Positions 9,044 to 18,757 of a stretch of 64,000 bases of DNA are shown here, in pieces; positions within the stretch are counted from its first letter, which is position 1, and each line of letters starts with the position of its first letter. Location: contig CAWIKP010000037.1 in assembly GCA_963836735.1 (NCBI GenBank), positions 372,001 to 436,000 on the forward strand, given 5' to 3'. Both the position numbers and the translations under genes were made by a program. The notes below the pieces were generated by a model, which worked only from the letters and a program-made list of their open reading frames with translations, had not been told where the DNA came from and made no database searches. Origin of the DNA: JACCXG01 sp963836735 (GTDB lineage Bacteria > Acidobacteriota > Vicinamibacteria > Vicinamibacterales > 2-12-FULL-66-21).

Positions 9044-10193
9044 AGAAGTCATTCGATCATCTGCTGCGCGAGACATTGCAGGGGCCGGCGCCGGAGCCGC
9101 CGGACGGATGTCTCGATGCCGGCGTGCTGGCGGCCTGGTTCGAGGGGACACTGGATCCCGGCGAGCGGGGAGTCGCCGAAGCGCATGCAGCGCAGTGTTC
9201 CCGGTGCCAGGCGGCGCTGGCCGCAATGATCCGAAGCGAGCCTCCGATCGAATCACGTCCCTGGTGGCGCTCGGCGGCGTTCGGATGGCTGGTGCCAATC
9301 ACGGTTGCCGCGGCGGCGCTCGTGATTTTCATCCAGCCGTACCGGCATCGGACGGCCCCGGAGGTCGCGGTCCAGCAGGCGCCCGCCGCGATCGCGGCCC
9401 CGGCCGAGGAGGCCCCACTCCGACCCGAAACGTTGGCAGGCAACGCGGCTGTTCCAGCGACCAGGCCGCCAGCTCCCGCAGTACAGGCGAGGTCCAGGGA
9501 TGTCTCGAGATTCGAGCCGGCAGCAAAGGCGGAGGGAGGGGCACCGGCGCCAGCTTCAACACCGGCTGTGCCTCCCGCTTCGGTCGAAGTGGCACCGCTG
9601 AAGGATCGCGTTGGGGTACCGATCGATAACCTGACGCTGCAGAAGGCGGCGTCAGCAGCGGTGGCCGCGCCCGCGCCGCCGCCAGCCGCGAGCGAGCCCC
9701 GTTCGGTGATCGCGACCGGTCCTCCGCCGGCGCCGTCCGCATCACCGACCCGGCCCGTCGAGGACAGATCCGCCGGGGCACAGGCGATGACCGAGAAAAG
9801 CGTGGCCGAAACCGTCACTCCTGAGCCGGTACTGCTGCCACTCAGCAGCCGCCGCTCGTGGTTCGAAGTCCCGGTGGCTCGACCGAATGGCGCATCGTCA
9901 AACCTGGTTCAGTGCAGCGCTCGAACGATGCGGGTGCGACCTGGGAAACCCAGGCGGCCGGCGTAAGCGCCGTGATCACGAGCGGCGCGGCGCCATCCGA
10001 CTCGGTCTGCTGGCTGGTAGGGAAGTCCGGTGTCGTTCTGCAGTCGACCGACGGCCGGTCGTGGCGTCGGGTGCCGTTCCCGCAGGCGGTCGACCTGATC
10101 TCAGTTGTGGCGACCGACGCCACAACGGCGACGGTCGTCGCCGCCGGCGGCCGGACATTTAGGACGACCGACGGCGGGAGGACCTGGAAGTAG
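9040..10193 (+). CDS. Zinc-finger anti-sigma factor with periplasmic YCF48-like domain (one frameshift)
   Basis: The N-terminus has the anti-sigma zinc motif (HAAQCSRCQ, HxxxCxxC), then one transmembrane helix (about 82-100, WLVPITVAAAALVIFI), a long Ala/Pro-rich periplasmic linker, and a C-terminal YCF48/BNR-like repeat region (WRIVKPGSVQRSNDAGATWE; VLQSTDGRSW; TFRTTDGGRTW). The frame changes near 9850 by -1. The cytoplasmic part should hold the upstream sigma factor; the propeller-like repeats outside could sense the envelope signal. About 384 residues when joined. Stop at 10193, converging with ppiD. Confidence 0.75.
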
Positions 10194-10200
10194 ACGAATC

Positions 10201-12117
10201 CTAGCTCGTGACCTGCGCGATCGTGGATTCGTTGCGATTGATGCGCATCTTCTCGCGCGCCTTGGTCATGTAGCTTCCGTAGAAGCGATTCTTCCGCTCG
10301 TTCAGCATCTGATCGCGGACGTCCTTCTTGCCCGCCGTGAGCTCGGCCGGCGCGACGTCCTTCCGCTCGAGCACCTTCACGACAACCGCGCCGTTGTCGG
10401 TCTTGATCGGATCGCTGACGGCGCCCGCCGGCAGCGTGAAGGCGACCGCCTCGACCGCGGGACTGACGCCGACGTCCGCGATCGGCGCACCGCGCGCGAT
10501 CAGATCGGTGGTCTTCGGGTCGAGGCCGGCGCTCTTCGCGGCCGCTTCGAAGTCTCCGGCTTTGAGTTGCGCCGAGACTGCCGCTGCACGCTGGCGAGCC
10601 GTATCTGCCGCCTTTCCCTTGACCACGTCGTCCCTGACCCGCGCCTTGACTTCGTCGAGGGCCGGCACCCGCTCGGACTCCGTGCCGGTCAGCGAGATGA
10701 ACGCGAAGCCCTGCGGCGTGCGAATCGCCTTGCTGGTTTCCCCCTGCTTCATCTCGAAGGCGCGTTCGGCCACCGCGGGCGCCATGCCGAGGCCGGGGAT
10801 CGGCTCGTTCCTGGCGAAGGGCGCCGATTCGCCGACCGTGAGCCCCCGGGGCTTGCCCACGGTGTCGAAGTCGCCGGGATCGTCGATTTGCTTGTCGAGC
10901 TCGTCCGCCAGCCGCTGCGCTTCGTTCTGGGCGCGCTCCCATTTCAGCTGGTCTTCGATCTGCGCCTTGACCTCGTCGAGCGGCCTCGTGCTCTCAGGTT
11001 TATGGTCGGTCGTCTTGATGATGTGGAGCCCGAAGTTCGTCTTCACGATGTCGCTGATCTGTCCGGGTTTCAGCGCGAAGGCGGCTTCCTCGAACTCCTT
11101 GGCCATCTGGCCGCGCCCGAAGAAGTCCAGATCGCCGCCGCGCGTCTTGCCGACTTCTTCTTCCGTGTACTGATTCGCGAGCTTGGCGAAGTCTTCCCCC
11201 GCCTTCGCGCGCGCCAGCACCGCTTCGGCCTCCTTGCGGACCGCGGCCTCGTCTTTACCTTCCGTCTTGAAGAGGATGTGGCTGGCGCGGACCTGTTCCG
11301 GCGTCGTGAACTGCTGCTGGTTGTCCTTGTAGTGCCGCTGGACGTCTTCGGCGGAGACCTGCTGCCGATCGCGCATCCCCTGCGTGTTGATCAGCGCGTA
11401 CTTGATCTTGCGCTTCTCCGGGATCTTGTAGTCGTTCTTGTGCGCCTCGAACCAGGAGGCGATTTCCGCGTCGGTCGCGGTCGTGGCCTCGCGGAACTTG
11501 TCGGCGGGGAAGTTGACGACGGCGAGCTTGACCTTCTCGTTGCGGCGCTTGAACTCGGAGTCGACCTCCTGGTCGCTCACGGTGATCCAGTCGGTCAGGA
11601 CGCCCTGCAGCTTCTCCATCACGATGCCGCGGCGGACCTGCTCCTCGAACTCATCGGGGCGTGAGCGGCGGGTTCTGGACCTGGAGGATCTGCCGGTACG
11701 CGGGTTTCGCCGATGAACTGGCCGTTCTCCTGGAACGCCGGCAGCGACAGGATGCGGGCGACCACTTCCTCATTGCTGGCCTTGATCCCGAGCTTGCCGG
11801 CCTCGGACGAGCGCCGCCTCCTCCTCGATCAGTCCCTGCAGGATCCGCTGGTCGATGCCCAGCTGCTTGAGCAGGCGCTCGTCCATGTTGCCGCCGTAGG
11901 CGTTGCGGTACGCCTGCATCTGCTGCAGGTAGACGCGCCGGAACCGGTCGACGGTGATGTCGCGTCCGTCCACGCTGGCGACGACTTCCCGCGAGCCCGC
12001 CGGCTGGCCGTTGAGCCGCCGGTTCGGCAAATAGAGGACGATGAAGGAGAGGACGACGAGACCGAGGCTCCACTTCAGCCAGCCCCGGTGTCGGCGCATC
12101 CGATCGAGCATTGTCAT
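10201..12117 (-). CDS. ppiD: Peptidyl-prolyl isomerase PpiD/SurA-N type (several frameshifts)
   Basis: Inner-membrane-anchored periplasmic chaperone. Short cytoplasmic N-terminus, one TM helix (WLKWSLGLVVLSFIVLYLP), SurA-like N domain (VVASVDGRDITVDRFRRVY), one parvulin domain (VRASHILFKTEGKDE ... GGDLDFFGRGQMAKEFEEA) and a C-terminal domain. Between about 11650 and 11815 the frame changes three times: residues read EEEAALV, then EAGKLGIKASNEEVV, then AYRQILQVQNPPLTP, then DEFEEQVRRG. All pieces fit one PpiD of about 638 residues. Clustering of three indels in 170 bp suggests a poor consensus stretch. Divergent from the GH95 gene. Confidence 0.87.
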
Positions 12118-12203
12118 TGAGGAATCCTCTTTCCCCGGCTCCTGCGGGGGCGTAGAAACGTGAATTATCGCATGTTAGCGGCCTCAGAGGGGCTCCGAGG
12201 GCT

Positions 12204-14539
12204 ATGACCAGACCGATCGCGCTTTTGGCCGTCATCTGTGTCCTGGGACTGGGCCAGCAACCCGCCCCGGTGACTCGCGGCGCCGGGGCGCCGGCGCCGG
12301 CGACGCTCTGGTACCGGGCGCCAGCCGCCGGCTGGAACGAGGCGCTTCCCATCGGGAATGGGCGGCTGGGAGCGATGGTGTTCGGCGGTGTGACGGAGGA
12401 ACGGCTGCAGCTGAACGAGGACTCGGTCTGGGCGGGGCAGAAGTTGAACCGGCTCAATCCCGCCGCAGCCAGAGCGGTTCCTGAAGTGCGCCGGCTGCTA
12501 GGTGAAGGGAAAGTCGCCGAAGCCGAGGCCCTGGCCGACAAGGCCATGATCTCGATCCCCCGACGGATGCCGCCGTATCAGACGCTCGGCGATCTCCTGC
12601 TCCGGTTCGAAGCCCGCGGCGCGGTCACCGACTACCGGCGGTCGCTCGAGCTCGACAGGGCGCGCGCGACGCGTCGAGTATCGGGTGGGCGGGACCCGCT
12701 TCTCTCGCACGGTCTTTTCGTCGGCAGTCGATCAGGTCATCGTGATGCGGATCGTCGCCGATCGTCCTGGACAAGTCGGCTTCTCGTTCACGCTCCGGCG
12801 CGAAGCGGACGCCACCGTGAAGGCCGAAGGATCGGATACCGCGATGCTCTCGGGGCGTGCACTGCCTCCCCTGACCGAGCGGCAGAAGGACGAGCCGCGA
12901 GCGGGTGTCGACTTTACGGGAATGGTGCGGGCCGTGGCGAGCGGAGGGCAGGTTCGCGCGGCGGAAGGATCGGTCGTCGTCGAAGGGGCGAACGAAGCCA
13001 CGCTGTTCATTGCCGCGGCGACGAGCTTCCGTGAAAAGGATCCGGCCGCGGCGTGCCGCCGCACGATTGACGCGGCCGCGGCGAAGCCCTTCGACCGCCT
13101 CGAACGCGATCACGAAGCGATTTCTCGCGGTTCTTCCGGCGCGTGACTTTCAGCCTCGATCGACCCGCGGCGACGCGTCGCTGCCGACCGACGAGCGGCT
13201 GGCGCGGGTCAAGGCCGGCGGGACCGACATCGGCCTCGAGGCGCTCTACTTCCAGTTCGGCCGCTACCTGCTGATCTCGAGCAGCCGGCCCGGCGATCTG
13301 GCGGCGAACCTGCAGGGCATCTGGAACGACTCGCTGGCGCCGCCGTGGGACAGCAAGTACACGATCAACATCAACACCGAGATGAACTACTGGCCGGCGG
13401 AGGTGACGAACCTGTCGGAGCTGCACGAGCCGCTGTTCGATCTGGTCGACAAGGCGCGGGAGGACGGCCGGCGCGTGGCGAAGACGATGTACGGCGCGCG
13501 CGGCTTCGTCATGCACCACAACACCGACCTCTGGGGCCACGCGTCGCCGATCGACGGGGTGCGTCCGGGATCTGGCCGATGGGCGGCGCCTGGCTCGGCG
13601 CTCCATCTCTGGGATCACTACGACTTCACGCGGGACGCGAGTTCCTCCGCGACGCGCGCGCTATCCCGTCGATGAAGGAGGCGGCGGAGTTCCTGCTCGA
13701 CTACATGGTCGAGGATCGCGCAGGGCCGGCTGATCACCGGGCCGTCGATCTCGCCCGAGAACCGACTACCTGCTGCCAGACGGCACCAAGGCGCGCGTCT
13801 GCGATGGGCGCCGTACATGGACACCGAGATCGCGCACGCGCTGTTCACGCGGATGATCGCCGCGAGCGAGATCCTCGGCGTCGACGCGGCGTTCCGCGCG
13901 CGGTTGAACGCGCGCGCGCGAAGCTGCCGCCGCTCAAGATCGGCAAGCACGGGCAGCTCCAGGAGTGGCTCGAGGACTACGACGAGCCGCGCCCGGCCAT
14001 CGGCACATCTCGCACCTGTTCGCGCTGCACCCCGGCAACCAGATCACGCCGCGCGGCACGCCGGAGCTGGCGCGGGCGGCGCGGGTCACGCTCGAACGCC
14101 GGCTGGCCGCCGGCGGCGGCCACACCGGCTGGAGCCGCGCGTGGATCATCAACTTCTGGGCGCGCCTGCTCGAAGGCGATCTCGCCGCACGAGCAATCTC
14201 GTCGCGCTGCTGGCGAAGTCGACGCTGCCGAACCTGTTCGACAACCATCCGCCGTTCCAGATCGACGGCAACTTCGGCGCGACGGCCGGGATCGCCGAGA
14301 TGCTGCTCCAGAGCCACGCCGGCGAGATCGCGCTGCTGCCGGCGCTGCCGTCGGCGTGGCCGGGCGGATCGATCACCGGCCTGCGCGCGCGCGGCGCGGT
14401 CGGCGTCGATATCAAGTGGAGTGGGGGGAAGGCGGACGAGGTGAAGTTGCGACCGGGGGTCGATGGGGAGCGCATGATCAGGCCGCCGAAGGGGCAGAGG
14501 ATTGCGGGGATGAGTCAGCGGGCGCCGCGATCGCAATGA
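12204..14539 (+). CDS. GH95-family alpha-L-fucosidase, exported (many frameshifts)
   Basis: Family 95 enzymes release terminal alpha-L-fucose (some alpha-L-galactose) from glycans. Signal peptide about 1-24. N-terminal GH95 domain: WNEALPIGNGRLGAMVFGG, LQLNEDSVWAG. The catalytic region follows in other frames: ININTEMNYWPAEVTNL with the NxN pair, MHHNTDLWGHASPIDG, HLWDHYDF, RHISHLFALHPGNQI, TGWSRAWIINFWARLLEGD and NHPPFQIDGNFGATAGIAEM with the conserved Asp. At least eight indels between 12660 and 14200 move the frame back and forth, several at dinucleotide runs (for example 12670 and 13600), so this is read as one intact gene of about 775 residues. Likely the entry enzyme for the fucose/uronate region downstream. 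Confidence 0.88.
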
Positions 14540-14620
14540 CGCGAGCGCGCCCGACGGGGTCGTGCGGGCGCGGCTGGTGCGGGGGCGCGGAGTACATCGT
14601 GGGTTTCAGGTGAGATCGGA

Positions 14621-14770
14621 TCAACTCGCAACGCCCAACTTCCAACTCCCAAGGAGAGTCGGTCGAACCATCTGGGTGGAAGGCGCCCCAACAAGCTCGT
14701 TGGTCTGCCTTCCACCCCGTTGTTCGCCCGACTCCCCTTGGGAGTTGGAAGTTGGGAGTTGGGAGTTGAA
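14621..14770. repeat. Long hairpin element, GGGAGTT-heptad type (copy 1)
   Basis: Begins TCAACTCGCAACGCCCAACT and ends with tandem GGAAGTTGGGAGTTGGGAGTT. The interior (AAGGAGAGTCGGTCGAAC ... TTGTTCGCCCGACTCCCCTTGG) is also an imperfect palindrome, so about 70 bp on each side can pair. It lies between convergent GH95 and KDG kinase genes. Confidence 0.85.
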
Positions 14771-14776
14771 GGTTGC

Positions 14777-15806
14777 CTATCTCTGCACTCGCCCGGAAGC
14801 ATCGCCCGCCGCCAGCCGATCGACCTCGTCGACGCTCACGCGGTTGAAGTCGCCCGGGATGCTCTGTTTCAGCGCGCTGGCGGCGACGGCGAAGCGGAGC
14901 GCCTGCTTCGGGCGTGCGGCCGGTAATCAAGCCGTAAATCAAGCCCGCCGCGAAACTGTCGCCGCCGCCGATGCGATCGACCAGCCGGATGTCGTAGTGC
15001 TGGCTGCGATGCATCGTCGCGGTGCCGGCTTCCCACAGGACGGCGCTCCAGCCGTTGTCGCTGGCCGAGAGGCTCTCGCGCAGGGTGATGGCGACCATCT
15101 TCGGGCCGAAGTCGCGTGTCACCTGCTCGGCGGCCTGCCGGTAGCCCGACACGTCGAGCTGGCCGCTGGTCACGTCGGTGCCGGGGACGTGGACGCCGAG
15201 GACCGACTGCAGGTCCTCCTCGTTGGCAATCACGATGTCGACGTCGCGCATCAGCGGGCCCATGACCGCCTGCGCCTGGGCCTCGGTCCAGAGCTTCTTG
15301 CGGAAATTCAGATCGACGCTGACCTTCGCGCCGGCCGCGCGCGCCGCGGCGCAGGCCCGTCGCGTGCCTTCGGCGCCGTTCGCGCCCAGCGCCGGCGTGA
15401 TGCCGGTGACGTGCAGCCAGTCCGCGCCTTTCATCGTCGCGGCCCAGTCCACCGCGTCCGGCTTCATGTCCGCGATCGACGAATTGGCGCGGTCGTAGGT
15501 GACCGCCGATCCGCGCTGGGCCGCGCCGCCCTCGGCGTAATACACGCCGACCCGGTTGCCGCTGCGGACGATGCCGTCGGTGCGGACGCCTTCGGCCCGG
15601 AGCGCCCGCACGGCCGCGTCGCCGATCGGGTTCTTCGGGAGCGCCGTGACGTAGACGCTCTCGATGCCGAACAGCGCCAGGCTGACGGCGACGTTGGCCT
15701 CGCCGCCGCCGAATGTGGCCACCAGCATCGGCGACTGCAGGAGCCGCTCGAACCCCGGAGGGCTGAGGCGCAGCATCAACTCGCCGAACGTCACGACTCT
15801 GGGCAT
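14777..15806 (-). CDS. kdgK: 2-keto-3-deoxygluconate kinase (PfkB family)
   Basis: Phosphorylates KDG to KDPG. Starts MPRVVTFGELMLRLSPPG, a typical PfkB/KDG kinase N-terminus, with the substrate loop FGGGEANVAVSL and the ATP/catalytic motif DRIGGGDSFAAGL (Asp as base). The frame changes by one indel near 14905; the end reads QALRFAVAASALKQSIPGDF and then a stop at 14777. About 343 residues. The start overlaps the stop of the aldolase gene (TGATG at 15804-15808), so the two are translationally coupled and give a two-step KDG to pyruvate plus glyceraldehyde-3-phosphate route. Confidence 0.9.
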
Positions 15807-16474
15807 CAGCTCTGACCTCTGGCCGCGCGGACGTTCGCGATCATCCGCTCGGCATTCGTCTTCAACACGTGGAAGTGGCCGTCGGCGATGGCCTTGGCAT
15901 CGAGGAGCGAGGTGCCGACGCCGACCGCCACCGCACCGGCGCGGATCCAGTCGCCGGCGTTCTCGACCGTCACGCCACCGGTCGGCATCAGCTTGACCTG
16001 CGGCAGCGGGGCGCGGACGTCTTTCAGATACGACGGGCCCAGCGTGGTCGCGGGGAAGACCTTGACGATGTCGGCGCCGGCGTCCCAGGCGTCGAGAATC
16101 TCGGTCGGCGTGAAACAGCCAGGCATCGCCGCCAGATCGCGCGCGTGACACGCCTCGATGACGGAGCGGCGGAACACCGGGCTGACCACGTAACGCGCCC
16201 CGGCATCGGCGACGCGCGCGACGGTGTCGGCGTCGAGGACCGTGCCGGCGCCGAGGATGAAGCCTTCCGGCAGCCTCGGTGCGAGATCGCGAATGAGATC
16301 GACGGCGCCGGGCACCGTCATCGTGATCTCGAGCGCCCGGATCCCACCCTCGGCGATCGCATCGACGACCGCCTGGAGCTTGTTCGGATCCTTCATCCGG
16401 ATCACGGCCACGATGCCGGCCCGCTCGACCGCCTCGACGACTTCCGATGCGCGTTGATGAGTGGTGTTGGTCAT
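15806..16474 (-). CDS. eda: KDPG/KHG aldolase
   Basis: Class I aldolase cleaving 2-keto-3-deoxy-6-phosphogluconate to pyruvate and glyceraldehyde 3-phosphate. About 222 residues, normal for the family, with LEITMTVPGA (catalytic Glu), AGARYVVSP and the Schiff-base Lys in DIVKVFPATTLGPSYLK; MPTGGVTVEN is the phosphate loop. I chose ATG 16474 (MTNTTHQRASEVVEAVERAG); an in-frame extension further upstream looks non-coding. No strong ribosome site. First gene of the kdgK-eda unit. Confidence 0.92.
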   Translation of the reverse strand: MTNTTHQRASEVVEAVERAGIVAVIRMKDPNKLQAVVDAIAEGGIRALEITMTVPGAVDLIRDLAPRLPEGFILGAGTVLDADTVARVADAGARYVVSPVFRRSVIEACHARDLAAMPGCFTPTEILDAWDAGADIVKVFPATTLGPSYLKDVRAPLPQVKLMPTGGVTVENAGDWIRAGAVAVGVGTSLLDAKAIADGHFHVLKTNAERMIANVRAARGQS

Positions 16475-16520
16475 GGGTTTAGTGCTGAAAATCGGTCTGA
16501 CAGGTCGCCGACAAACCAGG

Positions 16521-16629
16521 TCAACTCCCAAGTTTCAACTCCCAAGTTCCAACTCCCAACTCCCAAGCTTGATCTCAGTCGAGCGGCTGTGAGCATTTTG
16601 GGAGTTGGTAGTTGGGAATTGGAAGTTGA
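16521..16629. repeat. Heptad inverted repeat, GGGAGTT type with a different core (copy 2)
   Basis: Left arm TCAACTCCCAAGTTTCAACT and further CAACTCC units; right arm GGGAGTTGGTAGTTGGGAAT ending in AGTTGA. The arms match the other GGGAGTT elements, but the centre (CTTGATCTCAGTCGAGCGGC) is short and unlike their ~75-bp core, so arms and core can separate. It lies in the 303-bp gap between the divergent eda and corrinoid operons; the rest of that gap holds only an unsupported TATAAT at 16729. Confidence 0.8.
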
Positions 16630-16777
16630 CAGCGTCCGCTCTCTCAGAATCCGTCAGCGTAGCGTCAGGGGGATGTGGCGTGCAAGGGTCCCGGGCCGCA
16701 ACGTGCGCCGATTGCGAACCTCGACGCATATAATGCTGCTTTTGAACCGGTTCCGCGGCCGGCTTCATGAGGACTCA

Positions 16778-17843
16778 ATGAGACCCGAACAGTGGGACAT
16801 GTTCAAGCGGGCGGCGAGGCGCGAGAAGCTGGACAAGGTGCCCATGGCGCTCATCGTCGACAGCCCGTGGATTCCGGGGTATCTGGGGATCAAGCACATG
16901 GACTACTACCTGGACCCGCAGCTGTGGTTCGAGTCGAACCTGAAGATCATGCGCGAGTTCCCGGACATCATCATGGTGCCCTCGTGGTGGATGGAATACG
17001 GGATGGCGGCCGAGCCGTCGGTGCTCGGCGCGAAGATCAAGTTCTGGCAGGACAACACGCCGAGCGAGTACCACACGCTCTACCGGCTGGAAGACATCGA
17101 CCAGTTCCCGGAGTACGAGGTCGAGGCGGACGCGTTCGCGGCGATGACGCTGCACCGGATCGGGATGCACCGGCAGCAGATCCTCGACCACGGCTACATC
17201 CTGCCGATGGTCACGTCGCGCGGTCCGCTCTGCACCGCCGGGTTCGTCCGCAGCACGACGAACCTGATGATCGAGCTCGTCGAGAACCCGGAAGGCTGCC
17301 ACAAACTGATCGATCTGTGCACGCGCGTCATCATCGACTGGCTCAAGGCGCAGCACAAGGTGATGGGGGACACCGTCGAGGGCATCTTCATCCTCGACGA
17401 CATCGTCGGCTTCATCAACGAAGAGCACTACATGGAATTCGCGCATCCCGTACCTGAAGCGGATCTGCGACGCGTTTCCCGAGGACTGGGTCAAGATCTA
17501 TCACAACGACGCCGAAGTCGATGCCTGCCTCGACCACCTGCCCGACGCCGGGTTCAACGTGCTGAACTGGGGGAAGCAGAAGGACATCCGCGAGGTGAAG
17601 GCACGCGTCGGCGATCGGATGTGCCTGATGGGCAACGTCAATCCGCTGGAGATCGCGGTGCGCGGCACGCCGGAGGAAGTCAGGGAGGCGACGCTCGACG
17701 TCCTCGAGGGATCGGGCGGCGAAGGGGTCATCCTGTCGGTCGGCGGCGGCGTCAGCCCGGGCATGCCGCGCGAGAACATCGTCGCGATGCTCGAGGCGCT
17801 CGAGGAATTCAATTCCAGCCGGCGTCGAAGAACGCATGCCTGA
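16778..17843 (+). CDS. UroD/MtaA-family cobalamin-dependent methyltransferase (one frameshift)
   Basis: Uroporphyrinogen-decarboxylase-fold methyltransferase, the superfamily used to move methyl groups between small methylated substrates, corrinoid proteins and thiols. Starts MRPEQWDMFKRAARREKLDK; conserved-looking blocks include VTSRGPLCTAGFVR, GIFILDDIVGFINEEHYMEF and, after a +1 shift near 17448 in a C run (HPYLKRICDAFPEDW), IYHNDAEVDACLDHLPDAGF and GNVNPLEIAVRGTPEEV. About 355 residues. It is the first gene of the corrinoid operon and overlaps the corrinoid protein start by 8 bp, so that protein is its probable partner. Methyl donor unknown; a catabolic O- or N-methyl compound is one option. 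Confidence 0.88.
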
Positions 17844-18477
17844 TTACGCGCTGATGAACCAGTTCCTCTACGAAGGCAACGCCAAAGAGGTCGAGCAGAT
17901 GACCAGGGATGCCCTGGCCGAAGGGCGTCCGGTCCAGGAAGTCCTGACCGACGGCCTGATCGCCGGCATGAGCGTCGTCGGCGAGGACTTCAAGCACAAC
18001 GTGCTCTACGTGCCCGAAGTGCTGATTGCCGCCCGGGCGATGAAGGCCGGGATGGCCGTCCTCAAGCCGCTCCTGAGCGCGAAGGACAGCAACGTGGAAC
18101 GCTTGGGCGTGCTGCTGATGGGGACGGTTCGCGGCGATCTCCACGACATCGGCAAGAACCTCGTCTGCATGATGGCCGAGGGCGCCGGCTTCGAGGTGCA
18201 CGACATCGGCGTCGATCAGAGCGTCGAAAAGTTCATGGCTGCCGCCGAGAAATGCCAGCCGGTCATCATCGGCATGAGCGCGCTGCTCACGACGACGATG
18301 ACCTACATGAAGACCGTGATCGACGGCTTCGAGAAGGCCGGCAAGGGGCACATCAAGATGGCGGTCGGCGGCGCGCCGATCAGCCAGATGTTCGCCGACG
18401 AGATCGGCGCCGACGGGTACGGGCAGAACGCGTCGGCGGCCGTCGACCTGTTCCTGCGGCTGGCCAGGCAGCCCTGA
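17836..18477 (+). CDS. Corrinoid (B12-binding) methyl-carrier protein
   Basis: 213 residues with the two-part corrinoid-protein layout: N-terminal helical cap (MNQFLYEGNAKEVEQMTRDA) and a Rossmann B12 domain with GDLHDIGKNLV (lower-ligand His), IGMSALLTTTM and GGAPISQMFA. Same family as MtaC/MtbC/MtvC and the cobalamin modules of MetH. It carries methyl groups between the UroD-type methyltransferase and an acceptor, probably the homocysteine methyltransferase encoded at 21775. Intact frame. Confidence 0.95.
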   Translation: MPDYALMNQFLYEGNAKEVEQMTRDALAEGRPVQEVLTDGLIAGMSVVGEDFKHNVLYVPEVLIAARAMKAGMAVLKPLLSAKDSNVERLGVLLMGTVRGDLHDIGKNLVCMMAEGAGFEVHDIGVDQSVEKFMAAAEKCQPVIIGMSALLTTTMTYMKTVIDGFEKAGKGHIKMAVGGAPISQMFADEIGADGYGQNASAAVDLFLRLARQP

Positions 18478-18479
18478 CC

Positions 18480-18743
18480 GTGGCGACCTACACGATTCTG
18501 TACTGGCAGGAGATCCCTTCGCAGATCAAGGCGGAGGACGATCTCGACGACGTCACGCTGCCGCTCGATCCGCGATTCATGGAGCGGATCGATCAGCTCG
18601 CCGCCCAGCGGGGGCTGCAAGGCACCGACGATTACCTCGCCCAGTGGCGATGGAGCGACGCAGCAGGAGCGCGAGGGCACCGCCGAGGAGGTCGCGCAGG
18701 CGCGATCAAGCCGAGAGCTCGAAGCGCGCGCGCCGACTGGTAG
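18480..18743 (+). CDS. Small virulence-factor-family (PF13769-like) protein, one frameshift
   Basis: GTG start two bases after the corrinoid gene. The N-terminus TYTILYWQEIPSQIKAEDD and the block LAAQRGLQGTDDYLAQWRWS match what I know of the short virulence-factor family often encoded near B12 methyltransferase genes. After WRWSD the original frame becomes Arg-rich; a +1 shift near 18650 gives QQEREGTAEEVAQA, a better family match. Biochemical role unknown; the name virulence factor is historical. Its true stop is uncertain. Confidence 0.6.
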   Translation: MATYTILYWQEIPSQIKAEDDLDDVTLPLDPRFMERIDQLAAQRGLQGTDDYLAQWRWSDAAGARGHRRGGRAGAIKPRARSARADW

Positions 18744-18757
18744 ATGTACTCTCACCG

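Noticed and set aside
12204..14539. GH95 gene as a true pseudogene
   Set aside because: All catalytic blocks are present in order and the breaks are one- or two-base indels, many at repeats; neighbouring essential-type genes show the same pattern.
16729..16734. TATAAT upstream of the corrinoid operon
   Set aside because: The hexamer is perfect but no TTGACA-like sequence lies 16-18 bases before it, so it is not enough for a promoter call in this GC-rich DNA.
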